NCBI GenBank assembly: GCA_951802425.1
Contig: OX637801.1
Location: 2,542,001 to 2,606,000 of the forward strand
Length of the DNA: 64,000 nucleotides
From: Clavaria fumosa
Lineage: Eukaryota; Basidiomycota; Agaricomycetes; Agaricales; Clavariaceae
Direction of reading: 5' to 3'
The notes beneath the pieces were generated by a model. The model saw only the letters and a list, made by a program, of their open reading frames with translations. It did no database searches and was not told the DNA's origin. Shown piece by piece: positions 32,903-44,800 of this stretch (its first letter is position 1; each line of letters starts with the position of its first letter). A program made the translations under genes and the position numbers.

Positions 32903-33341
32903 GTGGGCAATTTTCCCTTCTTGGAAGATTGCCTACACATAAAGTCTTGCCCCGGGAAAGTTACCCTTTTCCCAAGACAAGGCTATCCCCCATCAAGGGA
33001 AAGACAAGGGGCACATTGCTTCTGCTCCCAGCTGAGATGCTGGCTAGGAGATAACAAACAAGGTGTCCTCCAATACATTGACTTTCGTCTGGAAACAGCG
33101 AAAGCTGTTGAAACCATCTGTGGTCAACTCCGAAAGGAGACTCACGACCACCACACTCAAAATCACCTCTGGGAAGAGGAAGGTCCGTGGTTGGACTACT
33201 TCCCGGAGATTCCTGAAATCACGGTAGATCCTCCGTGCTCCCCACCGGATCATTTACACATAAAAGTCCCCGTCCGTGGTTCCTTGTGGATTGTAGATTC
33301 GCAAGGACAAATTAATATAGTCCCAGACCTAAGAAGCCAAG
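32903..33341 (+). CDS. Gypsy-X ORF upstream of gag, unknown function
   Basis: Open frame beginning MGNFPFLEDCLHIKSCPGK and reading through KAVETICGQLRKETHDHH and WLDYFPEIPEITVDPP with balanced composition; it stays open into the gag region in another frame. Its position matches ORF1 of the other gypsy families, but I see no sequence similarity. Boundaries are uncertain. Confidence 0.4.
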
Positions 33342-33837
33342 ATGAGCTTCATGGGTCTAGGTGGTGGTCAACGTGGTGGTGCCGGCAAAGGCACCAGAGG
33401 CAAGGGGAAGCAGAGGGAGAATCCCGAGGGGCCACAACCACCACAACTGCCCCTACCCCCTCGAGACCCGCCCCTTCCGCCTCGCTCTCACCGTCCGTCC
33501 CGCGCCCCCTCTCGGGCATCCCAGGGCGAACCACCCCCACAACCACCACAACCACCACAGCCGGATCCTCAAGGATCCGGCCCAGAGCCAGAATAAACAC
33601 AGCCGCCGCTGGACCCTCCTCCTCCTGACGACGACGAAGAGTCGATGAGGACGGGCTCCCTATATGGGACCCCGCCCCATACGACGAGGGTCTCACCGAC
33701 CCCCGGGCTGACCCCCCGCCACCCTACGAGTGGTGAAGGGCAGCTAAAACTTACACCGCCGTCTCCATTTGATGGAGACAAGAAAAAATTCAAGGGCTTC
33801 CTCAGGAGGCTCAAATTATACTTCGCAGCTGTACCAT
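33342..33837 (+). pseudogene. Gypsy-X gag fragment, cut by the KDZ element
   Basis: Starts MSFMGLGGGQRGGAGKG, Pro-rich, with a TAA at 33594-33596 and then LTPPSPFDGDKKKFKGFL..LKLYFAA, a typical gypsy Gag capsid start. The match ends abruptly at 33837, where the 43-bp array begins. Confidence 0.6.
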
Positions 33838-34625
33838 ATTAAATAGGATATCCTTGACAGGTTTGAAACCAAGCCAGCAAATTACATAGTATATCCTTGA
33901 CTGGTTTAAATCCAAGCCACCAATTTAAATAGGTTATCCTTGACTGGTTTCAATCCAAGGTACCAAATTAAATAGGATATCCTTGGCTGGTTTGAATTGA
34001 AGCCACCAAATTAAATAGGATATCCTTAACTAGTTTGAATCCAAGCCAACAAATTAAATAGGATATCCTTGACTGGTTTGAATTGAGGCCACCAAATTAA
34101 ATAGGATATCCTTGGCTGGTTTGAATTGAAGCCAACAAATTAAATAGGATATCCTTGACTGGTTTGAATTGAGGCCACCAAATTAAATAGGATATCCTTG
34201 GCTGGTTTGAATTGAAGCCACCAAATTAAATAGGATATCCTTAACTAGTTTGAATCCAAGCCAACAAATTAAATAGGATATCCTTGACTGGTTTGAATTG
34301 AGGCCACCAAATTAAATAGGATATCCTTGGCTGGTTTGAATTGAAGCCACCAAATTAAATAGGATATCCTTAACTAGTTTGAATCCAAGCCAACAAATTA
34401 AATAGGATATCCTTGACTGGTTTGAATTGAGGCCACCAAATTAAATAGGATATCCTTGGCTGGTTTGAATTGAAGCCACCAAATTAAATAGGATATCCTT
34501 AACTAGTTTGAATCCAAGCCAACAAATTAAATAGGATATCCTTGACTGGTTTGAATCCAGGCCACCAAATTAAATAGGATATCCTTGACTGGTTTGAATC
34601 AAGGCCACCACATTACAAAGGATAT
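33838..34625 (+). repeat. Left subterminal array of 43-bp repeats
   Basis: About 18 tandem units of AAATAGGATATCCTTGACTG...GTTTGAATCCAAGCCACCAAATT-type sequence, each with the palindrome GGATATCC. From about 34017 three variants (AACTAG, GACTGG, GGCTGG after the core) recur in order, giving a 129-bp higher-order repeat. Confidence 0.92.
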
Positions 34626-34846
34626 TTTGCATCTCTGGCAACTGTCATGTAATTCACTTTATGTACGTGGTTACTGTCCACAATATTTCCATGTACTTCA
34701 TTGATAAGTAACATATTTCAAGTCGCAGTTCCCACTTTGACTCTTTTTGCACCTATCACTGCCTCTTTTCCTTGGTCTCTTCCTCTCCTTAGTGATTTAT
34801 TCCTGTGCTTTGTTAATAGTTGTAATCACAATTATTTGAGATAGAC

Positions 34847-37491
34847 TCACAGGCCTCGAGCCAATGGAATCAGTTTGAAAACAGCTGAAATTTCTTGTAC
34901 CATTGTGGTCCAGTCGACCTTGTCGTCGTCTTTCAGCGTCAATCCCCATGTCTTCATTCCTACCATAACCATTGCAATACCTGCGAGCCCTGCCCCACAC
35001 CAGTCAGTCAGGATGAGCGCATCTGCATCGCGCAGAACTCCATGTGGCATTATTTGTTGCCACCAGTTGGCCATGTCGTCTGCAATCCCCGAAAAGTCTT
35101 GTGTGTCATCCCAGTTATGAGCTTGGCGTGCTTGACTCCAGTTCCTGAGTGATTCAGGAACTGCAACCTGTCGATTCTCCAATTTTAATGGAGTCCCTCC
35201 AAGGCTCCCCAAAGCTGTCTCAGTGGCAATCCATGCCTCACATAACGCATACCAATCATTGCCAAGGCTTTGTACGTCATGGTGACCCAGACCCATATCC
35301 TGTGATGCCCGTTGGATCAAAGATGGAAGGCTGCTGAGCTTAAATGGTCGAGGCTTCAGAGTCCGCATAACACCCTGAGAGGTTTGCAATGCATTGGCTT
35401 CCAGTCTAAATTTTCATTTAGACTTAAAAGAGACAGAACAAATAAATTCTTACATTTTAACACTAGCAGACAAGTAAGCAGCAGCTTGGGTCATTGCATC
35501 CCACAGTGGAAGCTCAGCATTGAGACAATATCCTGGTGTATTTGGCGCAATAGAGTCAGGCTCAGTGAAAAGGATTTCACTGAGTTGTTTGAGTCCGAGT
35601 CCTAGGCCGAGCAATATCCTTTTGATGAACCCAGGTGGTGCCACTGAGTTTGGCAAAGAGCCTCTCCAAGATGATGCTCTGATCCAATCAGAAAAGGCAA
35701 CAGCACTGTCCGGATGTTCAAGGTCTGAAGAGAAAAATTCCTTCAGTAGCCATTCGTTGTCAAATGTCCAGCAGGCGAAGGTTGCTGGGATGAGACGGCT
35801 GGTGGTTCCTGGACGCTGCCACAGACTCAGATACTGACCCTCAAAAGACAAATAAACATACCGCATATTGGAGAAGCTTGAGTGCATGGACGTAGTCTTG
35901 TTGATTTGTTAGTTTCTTCAGGTATGCAAGACGGTTGACGGCTGTTGCTGGAGAGCCTGGGGCAGGCTCGAATCCAACTACTTTCTTGCCCGTGTCAACT
36001 GTCAGCGCTCTCTCAGACAGCGCGTCTGTCCCCTTTGCCTCCGGCTCTGCGTCCTTGTCAGTGGCATCTGGACCATCATCTAACACTTCGTTTCCCACAT
36101 CTGAATCCATATCCAACCTGATGAATGTCAAAGGCCTCAGGCCTTGCTGCTGTTTCGTGTACCAGTAAGAATACAAGGCAATTGCCTCAGTCTTGGGCAT
36201 GTATGAAGGATCTTGAAGGCGGCTGTCTGGCAGAATGCCATCCTTTACAAATTCTTCAGGACTGGCAGCAATTCTTTTCCATGGAACAAGTGCAGTTTGC
36301 TTTTGAACCACTGAAAATGATATAAGTCATGATTCAGAAGTGAGAAAAAAATCTTACAGTAGACAGCCTTCACAAATTCACGAATCACGTCCTTCAAAGA
36401 AGGAAGTGAGACGTCAAGTGGGAGTTTCCCAAGGAGGGGGTAGCCAGCATCGTCGTAGTTCAGCTTCCCCCAAGATCTGTCGTCTTCTTGATAATTATCT
36501 GGATGATAATTAATACCAGACAACTTAGTGAAATAAACTACTTACTATTTCCCAAAGACGCATTGTATCTGCACCAGCTGGGCCAAATTTTCCCAGTTTT
36601 CCAATCCGCACATGCCTTGGTGAATTTTTGCCCTTTGTTGCTCATTTCGAACCTTAGACATAGATTAGCATGGAGAGACAGCAGACAAAGCAAAAATTAC
36701 TTTGAGAAAATCACCTGACCCTCCTCATCCTCAAATGACGTGAGCATGAAGACATGTACCCCCATCTTGCGGTACACATCATCCATGAATTGTGTGACAA
36801 CTTTATATAAGTCTTTCTCGGCCATCCTAAACAGGAATGAGAAGGGGAGAATGTCACAGATATAAAATACTCACTCCCTCTGCAGATCGTGAGGCCAAGC
36901 ACCTGAATTCCAAGCGTGTGCTTGGTCCGTACATTGTTTCCTGTCCGCTTCGGAAAGGCCATTCAACACTTTCGTGAGTGCTGGCTGATATGCCGCAAAT
37001 GGTGTCCGGCCCTCCTCGACCAACCTCGTTACTTCCTGCTGCACTTCCTCTTGATAAACTCATCCAACTACTCGTCTCAGGTTCCATTTACGCCCCCACA
37101 CTGACCTCTCATTATTCTTATCTTCCCCCTCAACATCATCATCACTCCCATTGTTGCCATCACCTTGGCCATTTCCATCATCAGCATCATCTCGACTGCG
37201 AGACATTGGGTGACCCCTGATACTTGTTTGGCTCTCGCATTTTTGAACCATGTTTGAACAGCCTACTGAGTTTTTAGTCCAAAAAAATGTAATTACTTGT
37301 CAATTTACCTTTGAGAGATCCAGAGGCAGCTCAGGCAGCCGTTTTCCCTTGGAAACCCGTTGCTGATGAGCCTCCCGCAACTGCTGCACAGTAGTTCTGA
37401 TGCGATCTGACCGCTCCTTACCCTTTGTGGCAAGCCACATTGGGAAGGCATTTTCTAGGATAGGAATATAGAGATCGATAGCCCAAGGCAT
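34847..37491 (-). CDS. KDZ-element cargo gene A, 761 aa, uncharacterised, homeodomain-helix-like motif
   Basis: Nine exons (37309-37491, 37106-37262, 36875-37058, 36701-36826, 36546-36652, 36358-36498, 35862-36310, 35454-35833, 34847-35405) join in phase without stops. Exon 2 opens with AVQTWFKNARAKQ, resembling the third helix of homeodomain-type folds (WF-N-R). A Met-rich stretch follows, then RTPFAAYQPALTKVLNGL, MGVHVFMLTSFEDEEGQ, DWKTGKIWPSWCRYNASLG, VPWKRIAASPEEFVKDG and a long C-terminal region with WDDTQDFSGIADDMANWW. The general pattern is that of a large, unnamed protein family in mushroom genomes. DNA binding is only suggested by the motif. It starts 43 bp from one arm of the large inverted repeat, its likely promoter. 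Confidence 0.75.
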
Positions 37492-37533
37492 GCCTGACTT
37501 AGCTTTGAGGCAGGGAGGCAGGAGGCAGAGCAG

Positions 37534-38454
37534 TGGAAATATTTTAAATGAATGATCACATGATCGTTGGATCCCCGCGTGACACGGTCACATGGTCTGA
37601 CCACGTTGCACATGATATGGGGGCAATCCCTGCCAACACGGGGTTGTTTGTAAATGTTGTGACCTCCCACCACTGACCCAAAAGTTGCGACGAAGTTGCA
37701 GGCTTACACAGGCATTTTGAAGCTTAGTTTTTAGTGAGACAAAATGATCACAGATTTAATTTGAGTAGATTGTCCAAGACGAAATTTCTAATTTCTCCCT
37801 CAATATTTAAATATGAGCACTGGTGGTGAAATATAAAATTATTAAGGTCAAAATTAAAATTTCTGCCTTGGACAATCTGTTTAAAATAATTCTAGAATTG
37901 TTTTATCTCATTAGAATGAATTTCCAAACTCAATAGAGAGGTCAGAAAGGTAAAAATGATGAGTACAATACCAAATTGCATATATTTGGTGAGATAAAAA
38001 TTGTAAAAATATTCTGATTGCTGGGGAATATGGACAACATACATAGGAACAATATCTCTCACTAAAACTAAGCTCAAAAGTGGCTGAGGAATGCAGGAAA
38101 TGGCACACAGATATCTGCATCCATTTATGGTAACTTCCAGATCATAATAATTTTATATTACACCACCAGTGCTCGTATTTAAATATTGAGGGAGAAATTA
38201 GAAATTTCATCTTGGACAATCTACCCAAATTAAATCTGTGATCATTTTGTCTCACTAAAACTAAGCTTCAAAATGCCTGTGTAAGCCTGCAACTTCGTTG
38301 CAACTTTTGGGTCAGTGGTGGGAGGTCACAACATTTACAAACAACCCCGTGTTGGCAGGGATTGCCCCCATATCATGTGCAACGTAGTCAGACCATGTGA
38401 CCATGTCGCGCAGGGATCCAACGGTCACGTGATCGTTCGTTTAAAATATTTCCA
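37534..38454. repeat. Large inverted repeat (309-bp arms) upstream of cargo gene A
   Basis: Arm 1 (37534-37842) and arm 2 (38147-38454) are near-identical in inverted orientation, from TGGAAATATTTTAAA at the outer edges to ATAATTTTATAT at the inner ones, around a ~300-bp AT-rich spacer. The outer edge of arm 1 is 43 bp before the gene A start codon. No clear target duplication flanks it. It may be a foldback element or a duplicated promoter firing both ways. Confidence 0.9.
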
Positions 38455-38616
38455 ACTCTGACCGCTTCGACGCTCATCTCTTTCTCCTTAACCACTACTA
38501 CCGTCTTCTTTCCTCGAACTCATCGACTCTCTTGACTCACAGGTACATATTTTATTTTATCTTTTATGTAGCCTTAGTAGACGGTGGCCTTAGATACATA
38601 AACATCTCTTTTGCAG

Positions 38617-38885
38617 TCTTTTGGTCTGGGGGTAGGGAGTGAGCGCCTCGGTGCACTCACTCCCAAGACCCTCGGTGGTCTTTTTCGATCTGGGGGCAGG
38701 GGGTGAGTGCCTCGGTGCGCTCACTCCCAAGACCCTCGGTGGTCTTTTTCGATCTGGGGGCAGGGGGGTGAGCACCTCGGTGCGCTCACTCCCAAGACCC
38801 TCAGTGGTCTTGATGATCTGGGGCAGGGCTGGGCGCCTTGGCGCATGCCACAGACCTTCGGCAGTCTTGAAGATCTGGGGCCGCA
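38617..38885. repeat. 64-bp minisatellite
   Basis: About four tandem units of a GC-rich 64-bp sequence containing GATCTGGGGGCAGGG, GCCTCGGTGCGCTCACTCCC and AAGACCCTCGGTGGTC. Long frames open on both strands across it, but they only encode the repeat. Confidence 0.88.
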
Positions 38886-38969
38886 GGCACTTTGGTGCAT
38901 TTCCATTTCCCATTTTACTCATATTGACACTCTCTATCCTTCTGGCAAAGTGTGTCTTGACACATGGGT

Positions 38970-39290
38970 CTTCACACCCGACACTTGTATTTGTTGGTCT
39001 GGGGCAGGGAATGTGGGTGTTTCGTGCATTTCCATTTACTGTTTTACTGACATTGACACTGACTATCCCTCCAGCACAATCACGTCCTCAACACATCCCG
39101 ACTCACCGGTCTTCACACCCGACACACGGGTCTTCGCACCTGACACTTGTATTTGTTGGTCTGGAGCAGGGAATGTGGGTGTTTCGTGTGTTTCCATTTA
39201 CTATTTTACTGACATTGACACTGACTATCCCTCCAGCACAATCATGTCTTTGACACATCCTGACTCACCAGTCTTCACACCAAACATCCG
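38970..39290. repeat. 162-bp tandem duplication
   Basis: ACACTTGTATTTGTTGGTCT...GGGAATGTGGGTGTTTCGTG at 38981 recurs at 39143 with few changes. Non-coding as far as I can see; it precedes cargo gene B. Confidence 0.85.
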
Positions 39291-39300
39291 CTGACAAGTT

Positions 39301-39559
39301 GTCCTTTTTTTGTCTTTTGTGCACTGTAGCAGTAGTTATTCATGTCATAGTAGGGGAGGGGTAGCGGGGATATTCAATGCCGGCCACATTGAGTATCCTT
39401 TCTGCCCTGACCATATACTTTTTTCATGTGACTTGTAATAATTACTTGTAATTTGTCGAACTCTCATACCTGTTATAAGGCGAGATTCTGCTCCTATGTG
39501 TAAGTCACGTGACCACTGAGTGGCTGAGCGGCTAAGCACTTTGACCTCAAACCATCACA
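39301..39559 (+). promoter_or_regulatory. Upstream region of cargo gene B
   Basis: About 260 bp between the duplicated repeats and the ATG of gene B, the presumed promoter. AT-rich around 39420-39455. No definite TATA box or other motif can be assigned. Confidence 0.3.
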
Positions 39560-41213
39560 ATGCCAAGAACGAAACAATCGGCATCCAGGTCAACTGGTGC
39601 TCCATGTGTGAGAGTGACCCTTCACCCGTCTGCCATCAAACAAAATGCGCAGCCTATCGCTCAACCGATTGGAATTAGGGTGAGTCCTCGACTCTTCTGT
39701 CGATTTGATCGAGCTGATCAAGGGACACAGACAGGTGACAGAGCCCCAAATGATGAAGTCAGACTACTTAACTCCATCTAATATAGTACTGACCTTTTGC
39801 AGTGGTGCTGCAGCTGCGGCGATGGCAGAAATCTCTTGGACTGCGATTTTTGTGAGCGAGCCATGTGCAGCAAATGCCTCGATCTTTCCGGAGGCTCCAA
39901 GCTCATCAAAGAGCCTGACGTCAAATTTTTTTGCATGGGCTGTCATTTAGGCTCAGAGAATCGAGCTGAGCCCTTCTATGTAAATACTGATCTTTATCAA
40001 CACAAATTTATTGACACAGAATGTTGAATTACAGCCTCTCTACTGCAACGGCAAGCCCATCAAAAGTGTCATTGGGCATATCAAGCCCATGACACTAAGG
40101 GGCAATTACACACGGCAAAACACGAACTCGTTGGCCATCATCAACATTCAACTGTGCACGATCCCAACCCAAGGCAATCCATACATTTCCGTCGCCAACA
40201 CCTTGGCCGGCTGGTTCGCCAGCATATCTGAAAGAAGGATGTTATTTACCAAAGAGGTAGTCTTGGATATTGATGCGGCAAATCCAAGATCATTGGCCAA
40301 GCATCAGAGAGTTCTCAAGGATATCATCAAAAGCTTTCAACAGTGAGTCCATTTTATTATGATTGAACGCAGCTGATTGCTCCAAACAGATTTGGAGTCC
40401 GGAGGCTCGTCGTATTCCTGTTTACCCATGCCAATCCCGAGAATGGTGACCTCCATTGTGCTAATAACTCAGGAATCCAAGTTGAAAGCGTAAGCTCATC
40501 CATACCATCAAATGGTCACTTACTGATGTAGTCTACCTTTTCAAAAGTTTCTGGCTCAAATTTTTGGGCAAGATCTCCTTCAGTTTGCACAGGAAGTACA
40601 TTCACTTCTTGTCCTTGAGGTTTGTGGCGGAGTTTGGGAGAATGTGGCATCGTGCAAAGCAGTGACGGATTTTGCTCAAAGGTATGTCTTGGCCCCACCC
40701 CTGCTTCCAATGCTGATGATGCCCAGTGCATATTTCAATCACGTCATTGGCTTTGGCCAAGCCAATTTCTTTCCCCATCTAGCTATTCCATTCCTCACAA
40801 AACTTATCATCAAAAATTTCATCGAATGTTTCTCGATCCTCCGAATTCTGCCAGATCTTCTCAAGGAGGAGGAGGGTCTTGGTGCCCACACCTCCATCCT
40901 TCTTTTGTCTCACAGATTCACCTTGGAATACATATGGGTCCACCACCAACTCCGCCCATTCGGTGATGCCGTCGCCCTCCAGTGCCCGAAGTGTTACGCA
41001 ATTCGGACCCTCACATTCAAGCTACTGGACAGCAAATCGGGCAGTTACCAGGCAAGCTGTCCTTGTGGTTGGGCTGACAAGAAACCCTCTGGCTTGGGTG
41101 ACGCAACCTTGCCAAAGGGCCCGACGGGATGGGCCACTCGCCTGTTGTATGGAACTCCGGCCATTGTGGATGGTATATGGAAGTTGCCACGTTTGATGTA
41201 TAATATTGTCTGA
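39560..41213 (+). CDS. KDZ-element cargo gene B: histone-H3-tail-like N-terminus, C8 PHD-like finger, C-terminal zinc ribbon
   Basis: Five exons (39560-39757, 39803-39979, 40020-40342, 40390-40489, 40548-41213) with introns of 40-58 nt give 487 aa, no stops. The N-terminus PRTKQSASRSTGA matches histone H3 residues 1-13 at 8 of 13 positions, keeping R2-T3-K4-Q5 and S10-T11-G12. Residues 67-113 form a C8 finger (C68-C71, C80-C83, C88-C91, C110-C113; WCCSCGDGRNLLDCDFC) of PHD type with Cys in place of His. The middle (RRLVVFLFTHANPENGDL, LLVLEVCGGVW) is an unknown domain. C412-C415/C437-C439 (LQCPKC...SCPCGW) resembles a zinc ribbon. It lies 600 bp upstream of the transposase, same strand. Chromatin binding or mimicry is inferred, not shown. 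Confidence 0.78.
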
Positions 41214-41822
41214 GCCATGTACAAGTTCGTCTTGTTTGCCTCCATGCTACCCATGTCTACCTACGAAATTCCAATGCTACCCGTGTCTACCTACGCAATT
41301 CCAAGATCACCTTCAGTGAAAACAAGATAGGCCATCGCTTCGCTCTGGCAGTTTTCTAATAATCTGAAGTCCTGTATTATATACATTACATTAGTAGTGC
41401 TATGTTCACCACTACGTAGGCAGATTAGGAGGTCACATCGTCTTTGGGGAAGGAGGATGCAGGCCTGCTCTATGTAAAAAACGCAGCGTCTCATGTTACG
41501 AAAGTCACACTACATCATGAAATGGACTACAACATGGCATTAGGCAACAACTGAATGACCTCCGAACAGTACGGGACGTTGAACACATGAAACGGCAGAC
41601 AATATGGAACAGGATGAAAACAGCCTGCGCCGCACCTACCTCACACACGAACTCCGACTTGCACAGTCAGCACCAAGGATGACATGCAGGAGTACACAAA
41701 CACAAACATGAACACACCTGTCATCTCTTTAAGCACGAGACACAAAATCATGTGACTGATCACATGTTGAGATGTTGAGAGCACATCATGTGACACTGAC
41801 AGTATTCTGAACGTCACTCAAG
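41214..41822. other. Spacer between cargo gene B and transposase, with a 30-bp tandem duplication
   Basis: No gene seen. ATGCTACCCATGTCTACCTA... at 41245-41274 is duplicated at 41275-41304 with two changes. The stretch before 41823 should hold the transposase promoter; CATGTGA-type words recur at 41750-41800. Confidence 0.5.
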
Positions 41823-44800
41823 ATGCAGTCAGTCATTGGGAAAGAAGGACGAGCAGTAGAGAGAACATACACAGTAAAAAAGCTCTCAAGGGGGAGGAAG
41901 GTCAGGAAAAAAGATCAGCAGATCACTCATAACACTAGAGCAGGTTCTCAATCCCCATCTCAACCTAAAAAACGAGCAAGGGAGCCCAGCCATCTGTATG
42001 AAAATTTGGATTTTGGGACGGAAGACATACTGCCTGGACAGGAAAGTTCAGATTCAAATTCAAAAAGGCCAAGAAAGGGGAAGGTAGTTGAATTAATTCT
42101 GACCAATTTTGATTTACATTGACATTCTGCAGACACAAAATGATTTCCTTCAAGAATGGAAGGACAATGCATGCAATCTGCATCTCTCTGAATTAATGGA
42201 GTTTGAAGCTCCCTTGAAAACCAGAACTGCATGCTCTGTCACAAACCCTTGGCTTTATACCGGTGTTTTGACTGTTTGTACAGCACCCAACTTGTCTGCC
42301 TTGATTGCTGCCTTCTGCAACATCAACACCATCCATTCCATCAAATCAAAAAATGGACAGGAACATTTTTTGACAGGAGCGACCTTGGAGATATGGGGCT
42401 TTCCATCAATCTTGGCCATGGCGGCAATTTGTGCCCTGGATACCATGCTGAACTTCCTCACACTGTGATTGATGAATGAAGAATCTGGGATGGGGATGAG
42501 TCTGATGATGATGAATCTCTGGAAGAACTGCTGCCAGGGGTGGACAGCTTTCAACAGACTCATGGAATAACATTCATAACCAGCTCTGGTGTTTTCAAGC
42601 GTCCAGTGAAATGGTGCATCTGTCCAAATGCACCATCTAATCATCTCCAGCTGCTTCGGATGCGCTTTTTCCCTGCCAGTCTTCAGAGGCCCTCAACTGC
42701 ATTCACATTTGATGTCCTCAAGTTGTTTCATATTGATGTTATGGAGTGCAAAACTGCTGCACGAAGCTTCTACTCAAAGCTGCAGAGAATGACTAATAGT
42801 GGATTTTCCTCTTCGATCCCAGTAAGTAGCAAAACCTCCTGATTAGATACAACATCCTAACCCCAAAGGTTTTTAGGATCATTACCGTGAACTCATGAGG
42901 GTCTCAAGACAGTGGAGGCATCTGGAAATGCTTAAGAGGGCAGGATTTGCACATCATCCTGAGCAAGAGCAGACACCTGGTGACCTTGCACTTTTTTGCC
43001 CTACCTGCCCTCAACCTGGAATAAATGTGGCAGTTGAAGAGGTGAAAGAATCCATGAATCCGTAAGTTCATTAAATTTTTTTCCAAATGCAGAAATTGAT
43101 TAAAAATTACAGTAGCATTTATCACCGATCTATTGTAGCTGATGGAAATTTTAAACTGGAGCATGTGAAGTCGAAATGCTCTGAGGGTGATGTCTCCTTA
43201 AGTGATGGAAGAGGTTTTATGGTCCAGGATAAACCCTACCAAGCTCACATTGCTGCATCTGTCGAAGTAAAACAGGTGACCCTTCAAGTTGGACACCATT
43301 CAGGATATTTGTTGACAACATTCTATAGAAACCAAGATGTCACAATCATCAAGCAATTACCCAGGTGAACGGTCACAGTGGACGAAAACGAGATCACCTA
43401 CGAGCAACTGGAGGCGAAGTATGTGCTTGTGCACATCATGGATGCTTTTATCCACACAGCTTCGTTGATTTTCAGAAGGGAGAGAGGTAAGACTTATAAT
43501 CTTCAAGGTGTCTGGGCTAAGTTTTGTTTTTTCAGGCAGACAAACATTGATTATTCACTTTGCCAAGCCCTTCAGAGAGTAAATGTCATCAAGAAAGTGC
43601 TTTTTGTCTATGACATAGGATGTGAATGGGGAAGACACTTTTGGGACTGAGTTGAAGCAAGCAAATACCTGCATCTCAATGATGGCCTGAAGATTATCAC
43701 AACAGTAGGGAAATTTCACTTGGGAGCACATATCAAGGAGTGCTTTGCACTTTTCTCCTTGAACTTTGTTCAAGGTGTGGGGCAATTGGATGGCGAGATT
43801 TTGGAAAGTCTCTGGTCAACCCTTGGCAAAGCAGCCAGCCATACCAGAGGAATGTCTCAAGCTCATCGACAGGAGGTTCTCGACAACCACATGAATGATT
43901 CTAACTGGAAGAAGATGATCAAAGCATGTAAGTATGTGTTCTTATGGTCATAGATATTTTTTTGATGTGTTTAAAACAAAGCACATTCAATCCTTACGAA
44001 GTGGAAGAATGCGCAACAGCAACAGGCAGAAACTAAATCAGCTCTGGATGAATTGACAGCTAGAATCAGCCATACATGGGTATCAGAGTGGAGGCAATTG
44101 GAGGAAAGAGCAATGACTGAGCGAGGAGATTTGCTCAGAATATATGATGTTGCAAAAACAAATGGTCGGCCATTTCTTACCCCTTTTTGCTTTTGATTGA
44201 AGTGCTTTGAAGCCCCTAGCTGTGCAGAAATTGAACTAGAGCTATCACAGAAGGAACAGAACGCAGGTGATTTATCTGGTGGTGCCAGTCTTCTAGCTTT
44301 AGGCATACAGTTGGAAAATGAACAGTAAGTTCTCATTATGACGTGTATTTCTTTGCGATTTACATTCACATACCACTAGAGCATCATTAGCAGCATATAC
44401 AAAGACACTGAGAAAACCTTCAACATCCCAGCGAAGAGAGCTTGAGGAGAAAAGAAGGCGCTTTCAAATCAGGATTACAAAATATGAGAAATGCTGGTCT
44501 GACTTGACTCTCTTCATGGGCAAGGCTATTGACTTGGGAGAAAACCATCTATTGTACCAGGAGAATGAAAGCGAGATCGAGGACAATGATCTGGGCACAG
44601 CTGATGAGTGGGAGGATGACAGCAATGGGCTTCACCCCAAGGCGATGACTATATTCCTTCCATCAAACATGGGTGGCAAGAATCACATGGAAAGTGGTTT
44701 GGAAGACATGGCTGTATGTGAAGCGAAACTCCGGGTTGGACAAATGAATGATGCCCTTGAAAAACTTAGGATTGCCTTGGGGGAGAAGTCTCTTATATTC

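Noticed and set aside
37060..37251. Acidic frame (DDADDGNGQGDG...) as the coding frame of cargo A exon 2
   Set aside because: Only the alternative frame starting AVQTWFKNARAK joins both neighbouring exons in phase; the acidic reading is probably a shadow.
38590..39294. Long overlapping open frames (up to ~200 codons) before cargo gene B
   Set aside because: They lie entirely within the 64-bp and 162-bp tandem repeats, open on several frames and both strands, with no recognisable protein features.
43366..43400. Additional nonsense codon in the KDZ transposase
   Set aside because: The frame containing CHNHQAITQVNGHSG passes through this point without a stop; the apparent TGA belongs to another frame.
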